64,000 nucleotides of DNA, from the NCBI GenBank assembly GCA_009781475.1, contig WQYB01000004.1:19647-83646 (forward strand), given 5' to 3'. The notes under the pieces were generated by a model, which ran no database searches, was not told where the DNA came from, and saw only the letters and a program-made list of their open reading frames with translations. Source of the stretch: Treponema sp. (GTDB taxonomy: Bacteria; Spirochaetota; Spirochaetia; Treponematales; Breznakiellaceae). Below are positions 27,615 to 35,949 of the stretch, piece by piece. The position numbers and the translations under genes were made by a program. Position 1 is the first letter of the stretch. Each line of letters begins with the position of its first letter.

Positions 27615-27643
27615 AGTATAACAATTTTGAAAAATTTAGTAAA
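27615..27643 (-). promoter_or_regulatory. icd promoter, leaderless arrangement
   Basis: On the minus strand TGTTATACT is an extended -10 box (TATACT at 27620-27615) with TTTACT 17 nt further up. Only 6 nt separate the -10 from the ATG, so the mRNA should start at or next to the start codon. Confidence 0.5.
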
Positions 27644-27647
27644 TGGG

Positions 27648-29759
27648 TTAATTCTTAATTAATTTAAGCCTGAGGGTATTCAATAAAACAGATAAAGAGC
27701 TTAAACTCATAGCCGCAGCGGCAAACATGGGGTTTAAAAGAGGTCCTCCGAAAAGATATAAAAATCCTGCCGCTACAGGAATGCCGAGTATATTGTATCC
27801 GAAAGCCCAAAATAGATTTTGTTTTATTATACGAAGGCTTTTTTTGCTTAAATTTATCACAGCAGGAACATCCATAGGATCGTTTCGCATCAGAATAATA
27901 TCGGCTGCTTCGATAGCTACATCAGTTCCGCTGCCGATTGCTATGCCGATGTCCGCCTGTGCCAGTGCCGGAGCATCATTAATGCCGTCTCCAACCATAG
28001 CAACTTTTTTATTGCCGGTTTGAAGATTTTTAATTATTGTTAATTTATCTTGCGGCAATACTTCTGATATTACCCGTTTAATTCCGGCTTCTTTTGCAAT
28101 AGCATCTGAAGTTTTCCTGTTGTCACCCGTTACCATTACAATGTCTATTCCGGATCTGTAGATTTTTTCTATTGCAGATTTTGTGTTTGTTTTAATTACA
28201 TCTGCCAGGGCGATAATTCCTGCAATCTTTCCGTAGAGAGCTACAAAAATCGGCGTTTTTCCTTCCAGTGCAAGTCTGTCTGAAACATCATCCAATTTTC
28301 CAAGTACGATATTTCTTTTTTGCATTAATCTTTTATTTCCGATTAGTACCGAAACAATATTATTTGAAGATATTATTGGCAGAACGGCATTTGCTTCAAT
28401 TCCAAATCCCGGTATTGCTTTAAAATCTTTTATATTAATTTCTGAAAGACTTTGACCTAAACCCTGTTTCTCAGCTTCTCGTACAATTGACTGTCCTAAA
28501 GGATGTTCGCTGCCTTTTTCTGCGGCTGCGGCAATCTTTAAAAAGTTTTCATTAATTTCTTTTGAATCCTTCCAGTTGCCGACTCCCCATTCGCTGTTTC
28601 CAATTATAATATCAGATACTTCGGGTTTACCTTCTGTAATTGTTCCGGTTTTATCGAACACAATTACTTGAGTTTTTCCAGCAGTCTCCAATGATTGTCC
28701 GCTTTTAATTAAAATGCCGTTTTCTGCTCCTTTGCCTGTTGCAACTATTACAGCGGTAGGAGTTGCAAGTCCAAGCGCACAAGGACATGAAATGACTAAT
28801 ATACAGATAAATATTGTAAGTGAAAATTCAAGCGCACTTTGATTTTCAGGAAGATTGATAAGCCCTGATGAGGCAGCAGCAAACCATGCGATGCCTGCCA
28901 GAAAAGCAATCAATAAAACAACCGGAACAAAATAACTTGATACAACATCTGCTAATTTTGCTATCGGTGCTTTTGAATTTAAAGATTCTTCAACAAGTTT
29001 TATTATTTGTGCCAATGCTGTTTGTTTTCCCGTTTTTTCCGCACTTACTTTAATTACTCCGTTACAGTTAAGAGTACCGCAGAAAACAAGATCGCCTGGT
29101 TTTTTATCAACGGGGATACTTTCTCCTGTCAGCATTGATTCGTCAATGGACGTATAACCTTCTGTTATAACTCCGTCTACAGGAATTTTCATGCCGGGTT
29201 TTATGTAAATAATGTTTCCAGGTACAACTTTTTCAACAGGTACTTCTTTTCCTTTGCCGTCTGCGATAATTATGGCAGTTTTGGGAACAAGCGATAAAAG
29301 ATTTTTTATTGAATTACCGGTACGTTTTTTTGATGAAGATTCCAAACTTTTTCCAAGAAGTATTAAAGTGATTATTACAGCGGCTGTTTCATAATAAAGA
29401 GAATGAGCTGCCATTTTGTTTCCGGTAATTATTTGAAATGTATTATATAAACTGTAAATAATGGCGGCGCAAGTGCCTATTGCTATAAGAGAATCCATAA
29501 CAGGTTTTCTCTGAAATAATTTTTTAAAACCTGAGGTATAAAAAAAACCGCCTGCTATTACAACAGGTATAGTAAGTATTAATTGTATTAAAGCGTATAT
29601 TAATGGAGCCTGATTTGGTGAAATAATTTCAGGAAAGGGTAGTATTACAGGAATCATTGGAGCCATTGCAATATATAAAAGCACTGCGCTAAAACAACCT
29701 GCAACTATGAGTCTTTTATTTAAATCTTTTTCTTTAACTACCGTACAGCAAGATGACAT
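27648..29759 (-). CDS. copA: Copper-exporting P1B-type ATPase, without N-terminal metal-binding domain
   Basis: 703 residues. Motifs: phosphorylation site FDKTGTITEGKP, the metal site CPC in ISCPCALGLATPT, actuator loop TGESIPV, the HP pair SEHPLG, and hinge MVGDGINDAPALAQAD. The later membrane helices carry YN (GYNILG) and MSLSS, which with CPC define Cu(I) selectivity. Eight transmembrane helices are expected. No HMA domain with CxxC is present; the N-terminus is just MSSCCTVV, whose Cys pair may take over copper capture. It pumps Cu(I) out of the cytoplasm. It sits between hisS and icd; an AAGGAAA ribosome-binding site precedes the ATG. Confidence 0.92.
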   Translation of the reverse strand: MSSCCTVVKEKDLNKRLIVAGCFSAVLLYIAMAPMIPVILPFPEIISPNQAPLIYALIQLILTIPVVIAGGFFYTSGFKKLFQRKPVMDSLIAIGTCAAIIYSLYNTFQIITGNKMAAHSLYYETAAVIITLILLGKSLESSSKKRTGNSIKNLLSLVPKTAIIIADGKGKEVPVEKVVPGNIIYIKPGMKIPVDGVITEGYTSIDESMLTGESIPVDKKPGDLVFCGTLNCNGVIKVSAEKTGKQTALAQIIKLVEESLNSKAPIAKLADVVSSYFVPVVLLIAFLAGIAWFAAASSGLINLPENQSALEFSLTIFICILVISCPCALGLATPTAVIVATGKGAENGILIKSGQSLETAGKTQVIVFDKTGTITEGKPEVSDIIIGNSEWGVGNWKDSKEINENFLKIAAAAEKGSEHPLGQSIVREAEKQGLGQSLSEINIKDFKAIPGFGIEANAVLPIISSNNIVSVLIGNKRLMQKRNIVLGKLDDVSDRLALEGKTPIFVALYGKIAGIIALADVIKTNTKSAIEKIYRSGIDIVMVTGDNRKTSDAIAKEAGIKRVISEVLPQDKLTIIKNLQTGNKKVAMVGDGINDAPALAQADIGIAIGSGTDVAIEAADIILMRNDPMDVPAVINLSKKSLRIIKQNLFWAFGYNILGIPVAAGFLYLFGGPLLNPMFAAAAMSLSSLSVLLNTLRLKLIKN

Positions 29760-29785
29760 TTTGTTTCCTTTTTTTTTTATTTTTA

Positions 29786-29815
29786 ACCACGAACCACACG
29801 AACCAACACGAAAAT
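29786..29815. repeat. CACGAACC-type interspersed repeat
   Basis: Starts ACCACGAACCACACGAACCA and fills most of the 59-nt gap between hisS and copA. Related to the copy at 26387-26410. Confidence 0.55.
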
Positions 29816-29818
29816 TAA

Positions 29819-31159
29819 TTATTTTTTTGTGAAGCTCCTCGGTAAAATACTTAAAACCTCATTTAGTGTTAGTTCTTTGTTTTGCCGCGTAGCAATTTCG
29901 CGTAATGTAATATTGTCTTTAAGCGGATTAACACCCGGTATTATCACATAAGGTATTCCTTTTTTTTCTGCCAGCATAAACTGTTTTACTAGCTGTTTTT
30001 CCGCGTTTCCTGCCGCATCTAAAAAAACTTCGCAGGTTATACCTTCCTGCCGTAATTTTGCAGCCAGCGCCTGATACTGCCCTGATTTTTCAATATCTAT
30101 ACAAGTTATGGCTGCAGAGCATTTGTTTGATGGCGGCAGTTTATTTAAACTTTCCAAAGCGGCTAAAAGTCTGTCTAACCCGATTGAAGAACCTACGCCG
30201 CTTATTGAAGCATCTATTGAAGTATTTTTGGAATATAAACCTGCAAGGTTATCGTACCTTCCGCCTGAACAAATTGAGCCGATTTCCGGCATATCATTTA
30301 AAAATGTTTCAAAAACTACACCTGTGTAGTAATCAAGCCCTCGTGTTATCGAAGGAGCTAAAACAAACGGCTCCTTATTTGATGAAGGAACAACGTCGAT
30401 CATAAATTGATATAACATGGAAAGACGCTGTGATTCTGCGCAAACACCGCCTGATAATTTTGTTATGCAATCAAGGACTTCATTAAAACTTCCCTTTGCT
30501 CCGATAAACTCAAGGATTTTTTGAGCGTTTACATCTCCTGATATTCCGCAAAGGTTTTTGTATGTTTCATCTTTACCGATTTTTGAAAGTTTATCCACGG
30601 TGCGTAGAATATCTACAGATTTTTCAATTTGTCCAATGTGTGAAAGAAACCTGTTAAAAAGACCGCGATGGTTTACATGGATATTAATATCTAATCCTAA
30701 ATTTTGAAGAGCACTATGTATTAAAAATAAAATTTCAAAATCAGATGCCGGACTATTACTGCCAATTATATCAAAATCGCATTGAGTAAATTCACGGTAG
30801 CGGCCGCGCTGGGTATTTTCGCCTCTCCAAACTTTTCCTATATGATACCTTTTAAAAGGAAATGTAAGTTCATTTTGATGTAATGCAATAAAACGCGCAA
30901 ACGGAACAGTAAGATCAAATCTAAGAGCTACATCCCTTTCCCCATTATCTTTAAAACGGTATATTTGTTTTTCAGTTTCTCCGCCGCCTTTGCCTAAAAG
31001 TATTTCAGCATATTCCATAGCAGGAGTGTCGATTGGAACAAATCCAAAGGATTTAAATGTATTTTCTATATTTTCGATCAAAGAGCGCCTTACAATTTCT
31101 GCGTTTGGAAGAAAATCTCTAAAACCTTTTAAGAGCCTTGGTTCAATGTAGTCAGCCAT
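29819..31159 (-). CDS. hisS: Histidyl-tRNA synthetase
   Basis: 446 residues, a class II synthetase. Motif 1 region around MEYAEILLGKGGGETEKQIY, motif 2 KVWRGENTQRGRYREFTQCD, the His-specific strand GLDYYTGVVFE and motif 3 GVGSSIGLDRLLAAL are all present, with a C-terminal anticodon-binding domain of about 90 residues. It charges tRNA-His. The start ATG at 31159 has TATAGT 6 nt upstream and no Shine-Dalgarno, suggesting a leaderless message. A CACGGAG stem-loop separates it from the upstream acyl-CoA synthetase. Confidence 0.96.
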   Translation of the reverse strand: MADYIEPRLLKGFRDFLPNAEIVRRSLIENIENTFKSFGFVPIDTPAMEYAEILLGKGGGETEKQIYRFKDNGERDVALRFDLTVPFARFIALHQNELTFPFKRYHIGKVWRGENTQRGRYREFTQCDFDIIGSNSPASDFEILFLIHSALQNLGLDINIHVNHRGLFNRFLSHIGQIEKSVDILRTVDKLSKIGKDETYKNLCGISGDVNAQKILEFIGAKGSFNEVLDCITKLSGGVCAESQRLSMLYQFMIDVVPSSNKEPFVLAPSITRGLDYYTGVVFETFLNDMPEIGSICSGGRYDNLAGLYSKNTSIDASISGVGSSIGLDRLLAALESLNKLPPSNKCSAAITCIDIEKSGQYQALAAKLRQEGITCEVFLDAAGNAEKQLVKQFMLAEKKGIPYVIIPGVNPLKDNITLREIATRQNKELTLNEVLSILPRSFTKK

Positions 31160-31165
31160 GTTGTA

Positions 31166-31194
31166 ACTATAAATTAAATATGAAACATGAACAA
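31166..31194 (-). promoter_or_regulatory. hisS promoter, leaderless arrangement
   Basis: Minus strand: TTGTTC at 31194-31189, 17-nt spacer, TATAGT at 31171-31166, then 6 nt (TACAAC) to the ATG. Confidence 0.45.
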
Positions 31195-31223
31195 GAGAGT
31201 TTAATCAATATAAGAATTTTCTA

Positions 31224-31307
31224 CCACAGAGGACACGGAGTTTCACGGAGTTTTTAGTACGAAAGCTCTTCCTTTCCCCTCCGTGTTTCTCCGTGTACTC
31301 CGTGGTT
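31224..31307. repeat. CACGGAG-family paired repeat (long stem-loop)
   Basis: The left arm at 31224-31251 begins ACCACAGAGGACACGGAG; the right arm at 31280-31307 ends TCTCCGTGTACTCCGTGGT. They are inverted copies matching at 23 of 28 positions with a 28-nt loop. Located between the acyl-CoA synthetase and hisS. Confidence 0.85.
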
Positions 31308-31317
31308 AAATTTTGAG

Positions 31318-33036
31318 TTATACGTAAAGATAGCGTTTAATTTTCATTGTTGGGGTTTTTTCAAAAGGTTCGTACTTAATTTCTATCCTGCTAAGTTTTG
31401 AAAAAGCCGCCAGTTTTTTATTTACCCATGTGCGAAGGTCTTCCATTGCATGTTCAATAACGACGCAGGCGCTTTTGGCAGCTTCGCTCAGTCTTACTAA
31501 AGCGATAAGCTCGCCTTTTTGACCTGAATATACAAGAGATTCTTCTACAAGCTGGGAAGAACCTAAAAGCCTTTCAATTTCTTCTGGATATATATTTTCA
31601 CCGGAAGGACCTAAAATTAATGCTTTAAGCCTTCCTCTTATATGAAGCTGTCCTTTTTTATCAAAATTGCCGAGGTCTCCTGTGCGAAGCCAGCCGTCTG
31701 TTGTAATTGTTTCAGCAGTTTTTTCGGTATCATTATAATAACCGAGCATTATATTGGGTCCTGTTACCTGAATTTCACCTTCAGTTGATTCAGAGTTAGT
31801 TAGGCACTTTGCTATTCTAAGTTTTACGCCTTTTGGAGGAACAATACCGGATTTTAATGTAAAACACTTTGGCGCATTACCTGCTACCAAAGGAGCGGCT
31901 TCTGTAAGACCATAACCAATTGTGTATGGAAACTTAGCGTGGTAAAGAAATTTTTCTACATCTGGAGCCAAAGGAGCGCCGCCAATACCAAAAAATCTGA
32001 TGCGCCCGCCTAAAGCCTTTTTTAATTTTTTCCCTGCAACCCTTATCGCCAAAGAACGTGTTAAAGGAAATTTGTATAATTTGTTTTTTAAAAGTTTTGG
32101 AGCAATACCATTGTTGTAAACTTTTTCTATTAGAAGGGGAACAGAAGTCATTACAGTCGGGCGTATAAGCTCAAGAGCGGGAAGTAATACAGAAGGTGAC
32201 GGAGGACGATCAAGGTATGCTATGCTGGCTCCGCAAATTACAGGCGCTATAAGACCTAAGCCGCATTCATAAGAGTGAGCAAGAGGTAATACTGAAAGCA
32301 ATTTGTCTTTCGGAGAAATTGTAATAAAGGAAAAAGATGATCTTGCACTGAAAATAATATTCTTGCTGGAGAGCATAACTCCTTTGCTGTTTCCCTGTGT
32401 TCCGCTTGTGTAAATAATACTGGCAAGATCGTTTGGATTATCCTGCAAAGGCAGCGGAAGATTATTTATTGTGTCCAAAGGAAAAAGTTTTTTCTCGCCG
32501 TCAATCGAAACTGATATTTCTGTATTGGAATTTGCCATACTATCAATATAAATTAAAGGTATTTTTGAAAATACCGGAAGCAGCTTTTCATTTAAAAAAT
32601 CGTCGGTTTGTACGGATTCATCTTCAACATTAGCAATTTTTTCCGCCATACTACGGCTGATACATACAGCCCTAACGCCGGAATGTTCGATTAAATATTG
32701 AATTTGCTCATTGGAAAAACCGGTAAGTAAAGGGACAGAAACAGCGCCTGCGATTGCAATTCCGAAATAGGCAAGCGGCCATTCCGGGCTATTTTCCGAA
32801 AAAAGCATGACTCTATCGCCTTTTTGCACCCCTAGCTTTGTTAAAACCGATGCAATTTGAGCAGAACTGTAACCCATTTGTTTATATGTTACGGATCTGT
32901 CAATTTTACCGTCAATTATCATGGAAAAAGCAGTATTATCTTTATATTTCTCAGATACTGAAAGGCACATTTGAGCGAGTGTAGCATTTGCTACAGGATC
33001 ATCATCAAAGGCTTTTTTAATACTTTTTTTATTCAT
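31318..33036 (-). CDS. AMP-forming long-chain acyl-CoA synthetase-like protein
   Basis: 572 residues. The adenylate-forming fold is complete: P-loop YTSGTQGNSKGVML, the Tyr-Gly-Leu-Thr-Glu motif IGYGLTEAAPLV, DGWLRTGDLGNFDKKGQL and GRLKALILGPSGENIYPEEIE, with the C-terminal Lys in TPTMKIKRYLYV. It activates a carboxylic acid to acyl-AMP and then to the thioester; the length and the LPLAHSYECGLGL region fit long-chain fatty acids. Unlike the ligase at 42328-44238 it has no carrier domain and an intact P-loop. It is divergent from ruvA across an 80-nt gap. No clear Shine-Dalgarno is present. Substrate is inferred. Confidence 0.85.
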   Translation of the reverse strand: MNKKSIKKAFDDDPVANATLAQMCLSVSEKYKDNTAFSMIIDGKIDRSVTYKQMGYSSAQIASVLTKLGVQKGDRVMLFSENSPEWPLAYFGIAIAGAVSVPLLTGFSNEQIQYLIEHSGVRAVCISRSMAEKIANVEDESVQTDDFLNEKLLPVFSKIPLIYIDSMANSNTEISVSIDGEKKLFPLDTINNLPLPLQDNPNDLASIIYTSGTQGNSKGVMLSSKNIIFSARSSFSFITISPKDKLLSVLPLAHSYECGLGLIAPVICGASIAYLDRPPSPSVLLPALELIRPTVMTSVPLLIEKVYNNGIAPKLLKNKLYKFPLTRSLAIRVAGKKLKKALGGRIRFFGIGGAPLAPDVEKFLYHAKFPYTIGYGLTEAAPLVAGNAPKCFTLKSGIVPPKGVKLRIAKCLTNSESTEGEIQVTGPNIMLGYYNDTEKTAETITTDGWLRTGDLGNFDKKGQLHIRGRLKALILGPSGENIYPEEIERLLGSSQLVEESLVYSGQKGELIALVRLSEAAKSACVVIEHAMEDLRTWVNKKLAAFSKLSRIEIKYEPFEKTPTMKIKRYLYV

Positions 33037-33101
33037 ACTATTTTAGAGTAGTACTAATATGTAAAAGTTGCAAGGAAAATCTTCATTATTTTATGTAAAA
33101 A

Positions 33102-33110
33102 TGGTATGAT
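33102..33110 (+). promoter_or_regulatory. ruvA extended -10 promoter, leaderless arrangement
   Basis: TGGTATGAT is an extended -10 element with TATGAT at 33105-33110; the ATG of ruvA follows after 6 nt. The -35 region (TTCATT, 17 nt upstream) is poor, which the TGn extension could offset. There is no Shine-Dalgarno. Confidence 0.45.
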
Positions 33111-33116
33111 AATACT

Positions 33117-33713
33117 ATGTTTAACAGTATTAGGGGTATTGTAAGCTCAAAAAACATTGATTCTCTGTTTCTTCTTTGCGGTGACATTGAATGGGATATA
33201 TCGATGCCTGCAAATGATATTCAGGAAATGTCATTAAACAGTGAGTGCAGGATTTTTACCTGGTTATATCACCGTGATGACCAAATGAAAATTTTTGGTT
33301 TTTCAAATGAAATACGGCGTAATACTTTTTTGGAATTGTTAAAGGTTGAAGGTATTGGACCAAAAGGCGCTGTAAAAATAATGAGCGGAATAACCCAGAC
33401 TGATTTGGAACATGCTCTTGAAAACGGCGATTTAAATCGACTTGAAGCAGTACCCGGTCTTGGTAAAAAAACCGCTCAAAAGATGCTTTTATCATTGAAA
33501 GGAAAATTGATTCAATCTGCGGAAAGTACAGTAGTTTCATCGCCTTATAATGATCTTGTTGAAGCGCTTGTAGGTATGGGATATGACAAAAAATCCGCAA
33601 CAGAAGCATTAGTAAAAGCCGCAGCATCTTTAGATGCCGATACAAATATGTCTAATAGTGAAAAGGAAAAAGAATTATTCAAAGATGCAATTATATATTT
33701 AAGTGGCGCTTAA
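33117..33713 (+). CDS. ruvA: Holliday junction branch-migration protein RuvA
   Basis: 198 residues, the usual size. It tetramerises on Holliday junctions and recruits RuvB. The N-terminal OB-fold is followed by two helix-hairpin-helix motifs (LKVEGIGPKGAVKIM and LEAVPGLGKKTAQKMLL) and a C-terminal UBA-like domain III (DLVEALVGMGYDKKSATEAL), which contacts RuvB. ruvB follows after 58 nt containing one repeat arm. The gene begins with a -10 box 6 nt upstream and no Shine-Dalgarno. Confidence 0.96.
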   Translation: MFNSIRGIVSSKNIDSLFLLCGDIEWDISMPANDIQEMSLNSECRIFTWLYHRDDQMKIFGFSNEIRRNTFLELLKVEGIGPKGAVKIMSGITQTDLEHALENGDLNRLEAVPGLGKKTAQKMLLSLKGKLIQSAESTVVSSPYNDLVEALVGMGYDKKSATEALVKAAASLDADTNMSNSEKEKELFKDAIIYLSGA

Positions 33714-33726
33714 TGAAAAAATTAAA

Positions 33727-33752
33727 ACTCCGTGTCTCCGTGCCTCCGTGTG
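33727..33752. repeat. CACGGAG-family interspersed repeat (single arm)
   Basis: ACTCCGTGTCTCCGTGCCTC and onward, nearly identical to 8496-8525, in the ruvA-ruvB gap. It has no partner arm here. Confidence 0.8.
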
Positions 33753-33771
33753 AAATATTTGGAGATTATTT

Positions 33772-34797
33772 ATGAAAAATAAAAATGACAGCCTTGTGCG
33801 TCCTGAACAACAAAACGGAGAAGACGATAAAGACATCAGCCTGCGCCCGAAATACATGTCCGAATTTATCGGACAAAAAGGGATGAAGGAAAACCTTTCC
33901 ATTTTTATTTCTACCGCCAAGCAGCGAGGTGAAAGTCTTGATCATCTTTTTTTAATTGGACCTCCGGGATTGGGAAAAACAACTTTGGCGCAGGTTGTTG
34001 CCAACGAACTTAATACTGGTTTTGTTCAAACTTCCGCACCTGCTCTTGATAAACCAAAAGATTTAGTAGGGCTTTTAACAAATTTAAAAGAGCGTGATGT
34101 TTTTTTTATTGATGAAATACACAGATTAAAACCGGCAATTGAGGAATTGCTATATATCGCTATGGAAGATTACGGAATCGATTGGGTTGTAGGGCAGGGA
34201 CCTATGGCAAGAACCTTAAGGATTGCCATTAAACCATTCACACTTGTCGGCGCTACTACAAAAGCGGGAGTTGTTTCGAGTCCTCTTATAAGCCGTTTTG
34301 GAATACCGTTTAGATTTTCATTTTATGAACAAAATGACATGGAAGCGATTGTAAAACGTTCAGCAGGTATTTTAAATGTAAAAATTAATAATGATGCAGC
34401 ATCTCTTTTGGCAAAATCTTCAAGAGGAACACCGCGTGTTGTAAACAGATTATTGCGGCGTATGCGTGATTTTGCTCAGTACGCTAAAGAACCTTCGATA
34501 ACACTGGCTGTAGTCAGTGACGGTTTATCACGTCTTGAAATCGATGAACTTGGACTTGAAAAACAAGACAGGGAAATTTTAAACATCATAATAGAACGTT
34601 ATAAGGGTGGACCTGTAGGCGCTGAAACTCTGGCTATTTCCATAGGTGAATCTATTGAAACACTTGAAGATTATTATGAACCGTATTTAATACAAGCAGG
34701 TCTTTTACAGCGTACTCCACGCGGTAGAATGGTAACAAGTTTGGCGTATGGACATTTGGGACTTAAACCTGTAAATACTGATACTTTATTTAATTGA
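33772..34797 (+). CDS. ruvB: Holliday junction helicase RuvB
   Basis: 341 residues, standard length. AAA+ motor for branch migration. Walker [13 protein letters not shown], Walker [16 protein letters not shown], sensor 1 LVGATTKAG and the arginine-finger region [16 protein letters not shown] are present, and the winged-helix domain ends with [21 protein letters not shown] precedes the ATG at 33772. It acts with the RuvA encoded just upstream and precedes queA, separated by a repeat. Confidence 0.97.
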   Translation: MKNKNDSLVRPEQQNGEDDKDISLRPKYMSEFIGQKGMKENLSIFISTAKQRGESLDHLFLIGPPGLGKTTLAQVVANELNTGFVQTSAPALDKPKDLVGLLTNLKERDVFFIDEIHRLKPAIEELLYIAMEDYGIDWVVGQGPMARTLRIAIKPFTLVGATTKAGVVSSPLISRFGIPFRFSFYEQNDMEAIVKRSAGILNVKINNDAASLLAKSSRGTPRVVNRLLRRMRDFAQYAKEPSITLAVVSDGLSRLEIDELGLEKQDREILNIIIERYKGGPVGAETLAISIGESIETLEDYYEPYLIQAGLLQRTPRGRMVTSLAYGHLGLKPVNTDTLFN

Positions 34798-34806
34798 AAA
34801 CATAAA

Positions 34807-34846
34807 ACGCGGATTAACGCGAATTAAACAGATTAACGCGGATTAA
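34807..34846. repeat. GATTAACGCG tandem repeat
   Basis: About four units of a 10-nt motif (GATTAACGCG and variants GAATTAAACA) between ruvB and queA. It is unrelated to the CACGGAG family and ends just before the queA ribosome-binding site. Confidence 0.7.
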
Positions 34847-34863
34847 TAAATAAGGAGAAATAA

Positions 34864-35949
34864 ATCAAAACGAACGACTTTTATTTTAATCTTCCTGAAA
34901 ACTTAATCGCGCAGTTTCCTTCCAAAGAAAGAGGGCAGAGCAGGCTTTTACTTTTAAATCGTATAACAGGCGAAAGAATTCACAGTAATACCGATCAATT
35001 ACCTGATATTCTATGTGAAAAAAAGTTTTTAAGCCCGTCAGGTGAAAAACCATTATTAGTTTTTAATGATACAAAGGTGCGAAAAGCCCGCCTTACCGGA
35101 AAATCAATTGAAACAGGAACAATGGTAGAATTTTTGTTACTTGAATATGACAAAACTTGCAATGAATGGAAAACAATTGTACAACATGCAAAACGTCGGA
35201 AACCCGGCAGCCGTTATGAATTTTTTGATAAAAATAAAAATATTATTGCAGAAGCTGTAATAACAAAAGCGCAGGATGAATTTAGATACATACAAATAAA
35301 AAATAAAATCGATAATAAACCAATCGACGATGATTTTTTTGATAAATACGGTCATGTTCCGCTGCCGCCTTATATAAAAAGAAAAGACGAAAGTATTGAC
35401 AGTGAAAGGTATCAGACAATTTATGCAGACAAAACAGGATCTGCTGCAGCGCCAACGGCTGGACTGCATTTTACACAAGAAATTTTAGACAAACTTGATT
35501 TATTCGGCATAGAAAGAGTTTTTATAACACTACATGTAGGTTTAGGAACTTTTTTACCTGTTCGTACTGAAAACATAATAGAGCATAAAATGCACAAAGA
35601 AACATTTTTTATAAATGAGATGACTGCTAAAAAAATAGAAAACGCAAAAGAGGCGGGACGTAAAATAATAGCAATTGGAACTACAAGTGTACGCACTTTG
35701 GAAAGCGCATGGGATAATAATATTAAAAAAATCGTACAAAAAGAAGGGGATACTTCGATTTTTATTTACCCCGGTTATAAGTTTAAGTTGGTAGATGTTA
35801 TATTTACAAATTTTCACACGCCGGAATCTACACTTTTAATGCTTGTATCCGCCTTTGCAAATAAGGATATAATTCTGGAATGTTATACCGAAGCAGTAAA
35901 AGAGCAATATAGATTTTTTAGCTACGGTGATGCAATGCTGATTTATTAA
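34864..35949 (+). CDS. queA: S-adenosylmethionine:tRNA ribosyltransferase-isomerase, apparent ATC start
   Basis: Transfers and isomerises the ribosyl group of SAM onto 7-aminomethyl-deazaguanine in tRNA, making epoxyqueuosine. Conserved regions: DFYFNLPENLIAQFP at the N-terminus, VFNDTKVRKARLTG, AAPTAGLHFTQEIL, ITLHVGLGTFLPVR, TSVRTLESA and TNFHTPESTLLMLVSAF. The homologous frame begins at ATC 34864, directly after an in-frame TAA and 6 nt after AGGAG (34853-34857). No ATG, GTG or TTG occurs in frame until GTG 35077, which would delete about 70 conserved residues. From ATC the product is 361 residues, the family's normal size. The 3' end overlaps the convergent glycosyltransferase by 32 nt. 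Confidence 0.9.
   Translation: MKTNDFYFNLPENLIAQFPSKERGQSRLLLLNRITGERIHSNTDQLPDILCEKKFLSPSGEKPLLVFNDTKVRKARLTGKSIETGTMVEFLLLEYDKTCNEWKTIVQHAKRRKPGSRYEFFDKNKNIIAEAVITKAQDEFRYIQIKNKIDNKPIDDDFFDKYGHVPLPPYIKRKDESIDSERYQTIYADKTGSAAAPTAGLHFTQEILDKLDLFGIERVFITLHVGLGTFLPVRTENIIEHKMHKETFFINEMTAKKIENAKEAGRKIIAIGTTSVRTLESAWDNNIKKIVQKEGDTSIFIYPGYKFKLVDVIFTNFHTPESTLLMLVSAFANKDIILECYTEAVKEQYRFFSYGDAMLIY

Noticed and set aside
31224..31307. CRISPR array at the CACGGAG repeats
   Set aside because: Units are 7-9 nt in tandem with inverted partners; there are no unique spacers of constant length and no cas genes.
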